This document shows positions 11,815 to 22,099 of a DNA stretch of 64,000 bases, in pieces. Under the pieces are notes generated by a model, which saw only the letters and a program-made list of their open reading frames with translations, made no database searches and was not told the DNA's origin. The position numbers and the translations under genes are program-made. The stretch is from Linyphia triangularis (Eukaryota > Arthropoda > Arachnida > Araneae > Linyphiidae): the NCBI GenBank assembly GCA_963978545.1, contig OZ021722.1:496001-560000 (forward strand), in the 5' to 3' direction. Numbering within the stretch: the stretch's first letter is position 1; each line of letters starts with the position of its first letter.

Positions 11815-12350
11815 TGAATATCCGTGCTTCACTACGAAATTTTACTATGTGCAACTTGTTAGCTAGCTGCGAGGCCCCGCGTTGCGGAGATCTATCATTA
11901 GTGTATAGATTCCAACTTTTGGGCAATTCGCTCGAATGAAGGTTCATTGTAACGCAAAATCAAGCTCGTTTGTTAGCTGAAGAGTTCATTGACACATAAG
12001 CACAGGCTTACTTCACTCAATAAAAGATTTATTGTTATACAAACTTGGACTTGCTTTGCTCGCTGAACAGTTCATTGCTACATAAGCATAAACTCGCTTC
12101 ACTCACTAAAAACTAAATGCTAGGTAAACACCTAATATTAGAAGCCCCTCTCCCGTTTCCCCCTCCCCCCCCCCCTTTATACAATACCCTTTTGAGAATA
12201 TTTTAACACGTGTTTCAGAAAAGCAAAATTAAGAGGCCAAAACTATTTATGTTGACATTTTCAGAGCTCTAAGCCTATTTTATAGAGTTGTTAATATAGA
12301 GTTGCCTTTCATATGACATCACATAATTTTTTATCCATTCGAAAAACTCA
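11815..12350 (+). repeat. Composite decayed repeat with 'GAGCTCTAAGCC' motif
   Basis: Two related units (GCTGAAGAGTTCATTGACAC at 11976 and GCTGAACAGTTCATTGCTAC at 12061) form a degenerate tandem pair. Downstream, TTTTAACACGTGTTTC.GAAA followed by ACTATTTATGTTGAC and TTTCAGAGCTCTAAGCC matches the array at 28470-29175. A 16-base C run sits at about 12158-12174. It is probably the tail of a degraded element. Confidence 0.45.
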
Positions 12351-12871
12351 TAAGTCAGCAAATCTTTATTTACATCTTATTAATTCTACACTGTTCTGTT
12401 TAATCAGTGTAAATAATTTTCTAAAAGTATTGCAGCTGATAGTACTTAAAAACTGTTTTACGCAAACTTAGATAAGTTCATAAAAGAATTGTTAATACAA
12501 CACCCATTAACCATTATATTAATTTAATCGTCTCTAGAATTTGATGTATTTAAAATTAATGACATAATTTTAAAGATATTATGCCAGTTCATTTAAACTT
12601 ACAAAAGAAAGTTTTGGATTGTTATTTTAGAGGAAATTTTGACATTTTACATTTGTATTATTTAATCAAAGACAACTTTATTGTTAAATTTATGTTTGTA
12701 ATGTATAGGCCTAAGTTACATACATGTAGAAAATCGCCATCGCTTTTCCTAATGTTGTGTAATAACACAGAGATCATGTATAAAAATTATACATGATGGA
12801 TATGTAATTAATATAGTATAATTGGCATTTTACATGGGCATCGCAAGGAAGTGCATGTGTATATAAAATGA

Positions 12872-13125
12872 CAATTGAAGATTAGAAATGGAAAATGGCC
12901 CAAGTACCAAACAAAATCGAAAATCTATTTTTTAAGGAAAAATGTTTTCAAGACCAAGCTAAAAGTGGAGAACGCCCAAAGTTCGAACTCCAGTTGCAAT
13001 AGTTCAAATTCAATTTGATACTTAGTCATAACCTTAGGTACCAATGGGAGTGTTTTTCATTTTTCGACTCTCCTGAAAATTTTCTTTTTTGAACTTAGGT
13101 CGTTTTCTATTTCTAGTCCTCAATT
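12872..13125. mobile_element. MITE with ~45-bp inverted ends
   Basis: The left end CAATTGAAGATTAGAAATGG continues AAAATGGCCCAAGTACC. The right end read on the minus strand is AATTGAGGACTAGAAATAGA followed by AAACGACCTAAGTTC. The length is about 254 bp and it is non-coding. The target duplication is not clear, so the superfamily is unknown. Confidence 0.6.
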
Positions 13126-13386
13126 ATATATTACATATTTCTTTTAAAATATAAATTAATTGTTTATATAAATTAATATCAGTCTTTAATTATATTGAAC
13201 TTTTTGTTAACATTTTATAATGCATAATGGTAATTTATACTTTACTATAAAAAAAATTTTATGTTAAACTGATTTTGAAAAATGGTTTGAAGGAAATTAA
13301 TGAAATATGTTTCTAGAATTTTAATATGTATAATAAACATTGAATAAACAGCACATACTTTTTTTTACCATTGTAGAATAATATCT

Positions 13387-13518
13387 TTAGTTCAGCTTCT
13401 GAGTGTAAGAAATAGCTTTTAAACAAGAAATGATGTCACCCGTTTCTTCGTATTTTCCAACTATTTTCTTTAACCTCTCATCAAGTTTTACGTAAGTTTT
13501 TTTTCTTTTTTCCCTTCA
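13387..13518 (-). pseudogene. C-terminal tail of the MULE protein beyond an in-frame TGA
   Basis: Directly after the TGA at 13516-13518 the same frame continues with RLKKIVGKYEETGDI and ISCLKAISYTQKLN and then ends at a TAA (13387-13389). The region is lysine-rich and has the look of the usual tail of FLYWCH-MULE proteins. There is no splice signal between the parts, so a nonsense mutation is the simplest reading. Confidence 0.6.
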
Positions 13519-14769
13519 ATGGCTAACTGTGTTTTCATAACTTATAAGCATGCAAGATGAATTTTCTGCCTCTTTCTTTAAACAAAGGATAACGTCCTTG
13601 ATTCTTGGGTTCGGTCTTCCAAGCAAAGTATTGACTTTGTTATGCCATCCCTCAACAGCATTAGTAGTTCTATGTCGTCTTTGGTAGCAGCTCCATAACT
13701 GGACAGGTATCTCCTCATTTTCCAACCACCTTTCGACAAAATAGTCAAAAAACTCGGAAAGCTTTGCACTGTTAGGAGCATTCGCGTGTATCTCCATCCA
13801 TCCGTCGAATACGTCCTCCGGTTTCAGGAAAGCAGCATACATGGATATGTGAAGGCGGACCTCTTCATTATCTAAGTATTCACGTATCAATCCAATATCT
13901 TGCACTTTCCGCCATAGACATTTCTTCATGTGGAAATAGCAACCATGTATTTCCACTTGAGGGAACACTTCTCTTAGAGCAGACATTGCAGCCGCTTCGA
14001 AATCTATCGTTACATTTATGGGGTTCCATTCAGGAATAACTTGAATGATGCAAAGAAAAAGTCGGACATATGTGTCTTTTGTCTTGTTTAGCAAAAGAGC
14101 AAATAGAACAGGGTGTATATTTGTAACTTCTTCTGAACTTCCATAGTCCGCATGAATAGTGTAGATTTGTTTAAATTGCTTGCTGCATGATTTAAAGGTG
14201 CCATCCATAAAAAAATCTGTGTGGCACTTTAAACTCTCTTTCCCATTTCTCCCACAAAGAATAATTAATCTCTCTCCAAAGTTGTTGTCTTCTAAAAGAA
14301 AACTGCTACCATCTTCCATCTTCAAAAGTTCAGCTTCAAGAATGACGTCTTCTCGATTTTTTGCTTCTTTCAAAGTTCCATTTGCTTGGTTTCTGTGGCG
14401 ATATAAACTCCTTTTTGTTGTTGAATGACTTGGCATTTCCGCAACGAAATTATAGCCTTTGTTATGAATTCCACCCAATTCAGAAGAATAAATATGTTCA
14501 ATAGGTGTATCTTCCTCACGGGCTCTTTTCTTAGCATTCTGAAGACTTCGTAATATTTCCAGGCGTTCGACTTCAGGAGGTCCGCACAAATGCTCACTAG
14601 TGCTGACAACGTCGCCATCTTTACTGGAAAGAGTCCCTGGACATCTTGATGACCTTCTTTTCGAGCAAAACCAAGCATCAGTTCCGTCTTTTTTCTTTCT
14701 CACTAGATTGTATGAATGTCCCTCACAATGCGCGGATAGATGTCCTTTGTTGTTAGGTACAACATCCAT
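13516..14769 (-). CDS. FLYWCH zinc-finger + MULE transposase-like protein
   Basis: This 417-residue frame is the most convincing coding sequence in the window. Residues about 10-64 form a FLYWCH-type zinc finger: GHSYNLVRK, WFCSKRRSSRC, then an H-L-C where the family normally has H-x-H. Residues about 180-380 are a MULE transposase core. Candidate acidic residues are D189 (FFMDGTF), D256 (VTIDFEAA) and E373 (NAVEGWHNK), with the family's CYFH motif at 277-280. MULE proteins cut and move DNA in the nucleus. The ATG at 14769 is the first in frame, though I cannot exclude more N-terminal sequence. The frame ends at a TGA but stays open for about 42 more codons, so the stop is probably a mutation. 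It is most likely a recently dead or dying Mutator-like transposon. A domesticated host gene is the alternative. Confidence 0.8.
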   Translation of the reverse strand: MDVVPNNKGHLSAHCEGHSYNLVRKKKDGTDAWFCSKRRSSRCPGTLSSKDGDVVSTSEHLCGPPEVERLEILRSLQNAKKRAREEDTPIEHIYSSELGGIHNKGYNFVAEMPSHSTTKRSLYRHRNQANGTLKEAKNREDVILEAELLKMEDGSSFLLEDNNFGERLIILCGRNGKESLKCHTDFFMDGTFKSCSKQFKQIYTIHADYGSSEEVTNIHPVLFALLLNKTKDTYVRLFLCIIQVIPEWNPINVTIDFEAAAMSALREVFPQVEIHGCYFHMKKCLWRKVQDIGLIREYLDNEEVRLHISMYAAFLKPEDVFDGWMEIHANAPNSAKLSEFFDYFVERWLENEEIPVQLWSCYQRRHRTTNAVEGWHNKVNTLLGRPNPRIKDVILCLKKEAENSSCMLISYENTVSH

Positions 14770-15267
14770 GTTAGCAATAATTTTAGAGCAAAAAAATCTA
14801 AAACACAGGAAATATGCCCACTTGCGCTATACACGTGTACACGTGTGCGCGACCAGCTTTTGTACGTGCAGATACTCTGTGGTACAGATATTCTCCCCCC
14901 TTTTGGACTTGACCCACCTTTAAAACTCTTGGGGGGGGGGGGTTAGCGCTAATTGACCTTGGTTGACATTGGATGACATTTTGCAAACCGAAACTTTTAA
15001 AGAAGTTCTGAGAGCATATTTTGCCAGACTAAAAGAAAAACAAAATCAAGTGCGTTACCATAAAAATAGTGGGAGCTCCATGAAATCTCTTTGCAGCTGC
15101 GAAAATAATCCAATCCAACATATATCTCAGAACAAAAATATAAGTTTTAATTTTATTTAATTAATGTATTTTGGACTTAAATATTGTACTTCAAAATATT
15201 CATCTAACATTTTCATCCGTGTTTATTTGTTTGTAGCTGGAAAATCAGCAGAGCTATAATTTACCCA
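14770..15267. other. Flank of the MULE gene
   Basis: It includes an alternating TACACGTGTACACGTGTGCG stretch (about 14829-14850) and a 13-base G run near 14930-14942. I looked for inverted repeats matching the 3' side of the MULE gene and could not identify them by eye. Confidence 0.35.
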
Positions 15268-15345
15268 CTTACACTAATCGAATCGAGCTAAAACTTGGCC
15301 GATAGACTGGTTGTCGATGAAAATACATACTTGCGTTTTTTTACT
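15268..15345 (+). repeat. Repeat family D fragment
   Basis: CGAGCTAAAACTTGGCCGAT followed by GTCGATGAAAATACATA matches the family D core. Confidence 0.5.
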
Positions 15346-15814
15346 GCTTTTCCCCATCAAATGCTTCTTCAGGATTTTTTAGAATTTTTATATAGGTTTA
15401 ATTTATTCAATTATGGCAGCTGTCACTTTATGACTGTTTTGCCCCCTTTGGGGTTAATTATTTATTTAACAAATGTCATGATTAAATGATTAATGGTATA
15501 AAATACTTTTTTCTGATTATTTAATTTAGTTTTTGTTTTAACTACACCTAAGCTTCTTTCTATGTATTAAATAATTAAAATTTAAGATATTCAATGATTT
15601 GAAATATTATTATTATTATTTTTATTACCTAAATTTTATTTGCTTTGAATTATTTGCTATATTTAGACATATTTAAGAGGACTTTTTATAATTTCCTACA
15701 AGAAAGAAGCCACTTTTAAAAATTTCTAAGTTTCAATTAAACATAAAAGTTGGTTATGCATATAAAAGATTTATATTAAAAACTTTTTTTTTTATGAGTT
15801 TTCTTTCTTCTTTT
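15346..15814. other. AT-rich stretch, no gene recognised
   Basis: Near 15735-15790 there is a short match (GCATATAAAAGATTTATATT followed by AAAAACTTT) to repeat family F at 25626 and 45405. Otherwise nothing is recognised. Confidence 0.4.
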
Positions 15815-15896
15815 TATTAATGGTATGCACGGAAAATATGAGTTTGGGGGACAGCACGCGACTAACCGCGTGACAGAAGGCTTAACCAAGGGTTAA
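15815..15896 (-). mobile_element. Half of a TTAA-type MITE (type 4)
   Basis: On the minus strand it begins TTAACCCTTGGTTAAGCC. It then has the hairpin CACGCGGTTAGTCGCGTG (plus-strand positions 15855-15872) and GTGCATACCATTA. It aligns with the left half of the element at 27958-28201. The other half is not visible here. Confidence 0.5.
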
Positions 15897-16234
15897 AGAT
15901 TCTGTGGATTGTTTAAAATGTCACATTATAATTTTTTTAAGAATATGAAAAGTATTTCTTCTTTACTGATCTTCTGAAACTAATGTTAGAAAGCGAGAGT
16001 AATATTATAAAAGTAATAAGTGTAAATATTTGAAAAATGCAAATATTTCAAATGTAAATATATTCGACTGAATATTCTTATTACTCATTATTACTTAAAA
16101 TGATTTTATTTTTATGTTTTGTTTACATGCAAATGATTTTGATGCAAATGCAATTACACTCAGTGGGTCAATGTGAAAAGTTCGAGTTGAGTGATTAAAA
16201 AAATTATCATAAAGATAAAAAAATACAAAAGTGT

Positions 16235-16268
<34 letters not shown>

Positions 16269-18138
16269 TGATAAATATTGACATGAATTTACAATAGTTT
16301 TATTTAGTCATAGCAATGCAAAAAAAAATTATCAAAATTATAAGCAACGAATCCTTCTATCCACTGTATTAAAAGCATATGTTGAAAAAGTTACTTAATA
16401 CATATTAATTTAAATCGCCAATTGATTTCGTTAAAAATTACTTTAATTTATTTACTTAAAGTTACGTAAAATAATTTGTTTAAAAAATATACCCAAAATA
16501 AATTAATATATTATTAGTTAAGTGCTACGCTGTATTTATGGATTTAATCGGTAAAAAGTTACTAAAAGATGTAAAAGTCGGGAAAAAGATGTCTATGCCC
16601 CAATAAAATTTCTTGGCGACGGCCCTGTCTGTCCCGCAAATGGGTATCGCGCAACTGAGACGACACCAAATCACAGTAAAACTCGCAAACGTAACACTGA
16701 ATAGAATGGTCAGAACCAATTTTATATTTTATATGGCCCCTTATCTATTGCCGGGAGCATTTCTCAGCCCCCAATGTTCCCTATCAGCACATCTACGTGA
16801 CATTCAAGACTTAGAGGAGCGGCCATTTTTGGTCACCAACTATTTTCATAGAACACAGTATTCGGAAAATATGGAGTGGTTCAGTATTTCAAGCTATCCA
16901 TCCCCCTCCAAGAAGAGGTCGTAAATTTTAAAAAATGTTGGCTAATGTCGCGATTTTCGGTTTATGGTTTTTGTCACTTGTTGGTTTTTGTCGCACAACC
17001 GTTCAACACAGGCGCGCAGCCAGGGGGAGGATCCCGGTGTTTTGTAGCGATTGAATAAGAAAAACTTAACAATCGTAAATAATTTCGAAAAAATACGTTT
17101 TTTTCAGGCAGAGTTTGATTTCAAGAAATTTTGAAATAAATAAAAGATTTTCAAGCATCCTAGCCTCAAAAAACCATTATTCATCAGTTTTGTTGCATAA
17201 GTGTTGTTTAAAATAAGTGTAAAAATATGGATGTTTCCGTTTAATAGTGTATTTAAAGCTCTGTAAAAACATAGTAAACTCAGCCTAATATTGGGGTTCA
17301 TTCATTTACATATTAATACTTCGCCATTGAATTGAAACAAAAAAAAAATATTATCTAAAAATTATGGATAATACGAGATCAAGATAAATCCCAAATTAGG
17401 TTGTTTTGTTAAACTTGAAGACTGGACAAAAACCATTTTAATATTTTGTAATCTGTAAATATTGATGACATGTGACAAATGTGGGATGATAGAGTTGAAG
17501 TTGTTCTTCTATACAAATACATGTGCAAACTTAGCCCTTGATCGGAAACCCCTCTTTTCTGGTTCAACGAAACACCCTTTTAAATCCTTGTGAATCTTCA
17601 TATTGCTGTTAGGGATGTCAAGTAGCTGAATCAAGAATCAATCATCATTTTTTCCTCCATTTTTTTCCCCCCTCCAATATAAGTATTTCCTGTATTTCGT
17701 ATTAAAGCAACCAGGCCAAAATTCGCAAAAATCGCCAAATTTGGCGACCCTACTTACGGCAACCCTACGTGTTATACGTGGTTTTCGTAAAGAAATTATT
17801 TTGCTTACTGGTTAAATTGAATGCCGTCAAATAGCGCCAACCTGGTTGCGATAATACGTAAGTACCGTATTTCCTTCCTCAGCGTTTATTAAAAAAACAT
17901 TCAAATTCCAATCACTCCTACCAGTAGAATATTGAAATTATTAAATATAAATACTTAAATAATAAAATATATTAATTATTCGTACTTGAAATATTCAAAC
18001 TAATTATACACATGTGCATAGCCAGGAAGGGGGATGAGTTCTGAAAAGAAAAAATAACGTGGAGAAAAATGCTATCATTCATTGGTAATAGAATATAGGT
18101 TTTTAAATATTTAATGGATGGAGAAATTTAATGCACTA
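15897..18138. other. AT-rich stretch, no gene recognised
   Basis: It contains a 29-base A run at 16236-16264, possibly a poly-A tail of a retroposed sequence. Near 17008 (GGCGCGCAGCCAGGGGGAGG) and 18014 (GTGCATAGCCAGGAAGGGGG) there are two similar GC-rich motifs of the kind seen at transposon ends. The 103-codon frame at 16613-16924 has no recognisable domain. Confidence 0.35.
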
Positions 18139-18214
18139 GGGGGCTCTGCCCCCTGCTGCCCTGACGCTCGCCAGGATTGCTATGCAATCCCTTTTGCTCG
18201 CTTCAAAGTGAAGC
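18139..18214. repeat. Three consecutive 6-bp-stem, 3-base-loop hairpins
   Basis: Perfect palindromes lie at 18139-18153 (GGGGGC TCT GCCCCC), 18175-18189 (GATTGC TAT GCAATC) and 18200-18214 (GCTTCA AAG TGAAGC). All three have the same geometry and are separated by 21 and 10 bases. The patch is much more GC-rich than its surroundings. Function is unknown. Confidence 0.7.
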
Positions 18215-18937
18215 ATTTAAAATATGCCCAAGCAAAAAGCTCATAATGCCATGAAACTGAAAACGTTTTGTTATTTATGAAGAGCCAGAATACTTGCCAC
18301 GTCATCATCCTACTGCTGTCGAGACGCGTTAAGCAGGGACGTAGTAGAGAGTTCTTGGAAAATAACAAAAATAACAGTATCGTACATATATTTAAATGAG
18401 ATCGGTTATTTCATTGAACTATTAAGTTTACGGGCTGGTTTCGTATGAAGCGCCAAAATAATTAAAGTTGCTTATCGAAATTTTTTAACGAAGCAATTAT
18501 ATGTTCGCTTAATCTTTTTTGCGATGCTTAGAAAATAAAATAAAACAGTGAAAGGCCAACTATCCGACATACAATCAACCGGAATTTTTTGAAAATCAAA
18601 TTTGGCGAGAAAATTACCTTTAATTTCGCCAAAAGTTTTTTTTTTTTCGTATGAGATTTTGAATTTGAGTGAGGGGTTTTATTCTATATTTTGATAGTTT
18701 TCAATTCGTAAAAGCTGAATTTGCTGTGATTAGAAATGAATATAGGTTCAGAGAAATACAGCCGAATTTGGACGTTACTCAAAAGAATTATACATAGAGA
18801 TTAGTTAGAATTTCATTAAGACATCCAATTAAAAGCGTAAGGATGAAACAAAAAAATTAACCGCCTCTCTGGAAAATAATTCTACCATTGCCCATGATTA
18901 TACAATAATTATTAGAATTTTATTAACAAAAATTATT
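18215..18937. other. Unassigned stretch
   Basis: No gene was recognised. AATTTGGCGAGAAAATTACC and TTTAATTTCGCCAAAAG around 18600-18637 form a loose inverted pair. Confidence 0.35.
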
Positions 18938-19041
18938 AAAATTTGATTAATGATCATATTGAAAATTTGATTAATGATTATATTGAAAATTTGATTAATG
19001 ATTATATTGAAAATTTGATTAATGATTATATTGAAAATTTG
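18938..19041 (+). repeat. 24-bp minisatellite, about 4.3 copies
   Basis: The unit GAAAATTTGATTAATGATTA plus TATT repeats four times with one substitution. Because 24 is divisible by 3, it creates a repetitive frame (INDYIENL repeated), which is not evidence of a gene. Confidence 0.85.
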
Positions 19042-19479
19042 AGCCAGCATCTATTTCATATCATTTACGCCCTTGCTTATACATTTTATAGCAAAATACT
19101 TAGGCATATGTTGTGGCCAAAATAACATTAAGTCTATGGAGCAGGGGAAGGGATCTCGATTGGAAAATCTGCCATCTCAGTCGCTTAAATTCGGTTTTCT
19201 CAGCACAGGAGTTTACTGGATTTTCATCAAAGTTAAGGTAAATTCCCGTTAAAAGGGGCCGTTGGCAACATATAAAATATGGGTAAGACTTCCAAGAACG
19301 GTACGGATTCTGAGCTAAGGTGATTTCCGCTAATAAATGGCATTTTCTAATATCAAGTGAACTGCCTATGGTTGCCATAATTTGGCGTGGTTTTATGTAA
19401 ACAATTCTTGGCGCATAATCCGTACAGTACTTGGAAGTAACATCGATAAATTATTTCCAACTAAAAAGCGTTTCATACT

Positions 19480-19940
19480 GTTATGAATTTTTCCACTGAG
19501 GCAATGATGGCACAGTTTTTACGGTATAAAAATATTTATTCTCTCTTCAGAAAACTCACAAAATTTATTCAAAGGCAACAGTATAAGCACTCTCAAGCTT
19601 CAACACAAGCTTCAGCAAAAACAACTTCGAATACAGCGATTATACAAGCTAACTCCAATAGATAAACAAAGCCAACTGCTTTCATCGAAGTCCGAAGTCA
19701 ATCTGAAAACTTTCCCGTTCTCCAGTCTTTTATATACAAGCGCGTGAGACATTCGCGAAATTTCCAGCCAATTCGTCGGAAAAGAAACATCTCGAACTTT
19801 CTCGATTGCTTTAGGTGTTGCCATCTTTTTCTAACCTGTATAATCGCTGTTAATAAATAAAATAAGATAAAAGTAAATTACCATAGAATTTTAAAATAAT
19901 ACGTCACTATTTACACTATATACAGACAATTTGTGCAACA
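19480..19940 (-). mobile_element. Solo LTR (family L), copy 1
   Basis: It starts TGTTATGAAT and ends GTGCAACA, and is flanked on both sides by ATAC, a 4-bp target duplication typical of Ty3/gypsy-type integration. Read on the minus strand it has a TATA-like GTATATAAAAGACTGG and downstream AATAAA signals, which gives the orientation. About 460 bp; it matches 22668-23118 along its length. No internal retroviral-type sequence adjoins it, so it is a solo LTR formed by recombination. Confidence 0.8.
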
Positions 19941-20595
19941 ATACTATAAATAGCAGTTACTTCAAGACAAATATCAATATCGATCATTATATAAGGTTGT
20001 TTTTTTTTTCATATAAGTTTATTAGGACAAAATTATAATTACTAGGATTTTTATTTTTTTTTTTAAATCCAAATTTAACAAAGCAGAAGATTCCTTAATT
20101 CAAATTTGTATAAATGTTGACTGCATAAAAAATGCATTTCTTGGGTAATTCAGGTTGATCATTGATACTACAGAATTCTAACTTCGTGAAACGCTTATAT
20201 TTATCTGGGGGGGGGGGGGGATTAGAAAGTTAATTTGTAATATTATTTTCTCAAGTTAATAAAAAAAAAATTATTATTAAAAATACTTGATTCGATTGTA
20301 TTATTTTCGGCTATATTGTATAATATAAAGTGAGATAAGTTAACTTTTGTTGAGAAAGCCTAAATCGAAATGGAGGACTAGCATACATGGTATAGTCAAA
20401 GTGTCATAATATTTATAAACAGAAAAAATATAAGTTTTAAATCTACATGAACATACTAAGATGAACCATCTAGTTTTAAGATAAATTTTTCTAATCTGGT
20501 CCCAGAAAAATTATACTTAGTTTTTTCTTTAAATTTTACCACTTTTTAAAACCTTTATTTTATCTTCGATTTTGTGTGCATGTGGTTGTTGTAAG
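19941..20595. other. AT-rich stretch, no gene recognised
   Basis: It contains a run of 14 G at 20208-20221. No coding or repeat identity was recognised. Confidence 0.4.
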
Positions 20596-22099
20596 TAGGG
20601 TGGTTCAAAAAAAAATTTTTTTTTTTTTGTTGAAACGCATGAGGTTAAAAATTTGATACACATCTTGATAAGAAAAACTGTAAAAAAAAATAATAATAAT
20701 AATAATATCTTCCGACTGCGCATTCACCTCAAAGTTTGTAAAAAATACAAAAAATAACTATTTTTCCTAAATTTTTTTAAATTTCTAAACATTATATAAT
20801 TAAAAGACAATAGTTTGCAATGTGTAGTGAAAGGGTGGTATAACACAGGTAAACACTATTTTATGTTTTTTTAAAACATATATTAATAATTAATAATAAT
20901 CAAAAGTAACCTTTTTTGAAAGAAATAACGATTTTTCTGTAAAAGGGTTACTAATGTTATTTCTTAATTTTTATTCTTTTGAACATGCTATAATTCATTT
21001 GGTTCACTTTTTTTTAGAGCTTTCAATCTCAGTGATGCACTTGGAAGGAAACTTTTGTAGAAAAGTCCAGCATTATAAATCTTTAAGTGCCGCATAAGGT
21101 TTTTTGAGTCAGCGCCACTTACTTTTTGTCTTGTCTCTCTAGATAAGCATTCCATAGTAGGGTGGATCGTTCTTCTATGAAGAAAAAAATAATTATTATT
21201 AATCAGAACCTACCTATGGGGAAAAGATGTTCTATGATATAGATATTAAAGGAAAAATAATAAAAAAAATTAACTTCAAAATTGTTACACTGCCACAAGG
21301 GGGTTGAATTTTCGAAAAAAAAATGCAAAATGTCTTAATTTTGGTTAGATGATTTTGCACTAAAAATAGTTGTTTACAATATAAATCCTAAAAAAAAGTG
21401 ATGATTACTGAATAATAATAGCGCAATGTAACCTTTTTTTTTTACCCAACTCCCTCCCCCCATATCACCGTGGAATCAACCCTGTAGTGCAGTTGTCAAC
21501 GACTTACGGAATTGGACGCCTAATCGGTGAGCGCTGTTCTTGTAAAATAAATTAATTTGCAATTTTATTGTTTGACGTTTGTCTGTGTACTTGGACTAAT
21601 GCTGCACTGTCGTGTTGTTAAGAAAAGACATGATTTGTCCTATATTTGGGTCAGGATATGTCAACGATTATGCTTCCTACGTACGAAAACGTAATAATTG
21701 GCTTATATGGGCATTCAAAAAGAGAAGAACAGTGTATTTAAATACACTTTTCTCAGCGTGTCAATAAGTTGCAAGTAAGTTAGAAGAGACCTGGAAACGA
21801 GCTTTAATACCAATAAATGACTACTACAACATTTTGAGAAAAAAAAGTTTATACCAAGACAAATATCGCGCTTTCAAAGCTAAAAAATAAACTGAAAGCT
21901 ATATCGCATAATAATTGATACTTTACGAAAAAAGACAAGTGTTTGATGTATCTACATGTACTTGGAAATACTTTGAAAGTTTCTACTGCAAGAAAAAACG
22001 GAGATTTACGAGTGAGAATTTCTACTAAATCAAAGAACTGAAGAAAAAAAAATAATAATAATCAGGTCACTGATTCGGTAAGTCACCCTTCGTAATACT

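Noticed and set aside
14180..14678. Other frames overlapping the MULE gene
   Set aside because: They are shadows of the transposase coding sequence in other frames and strands.
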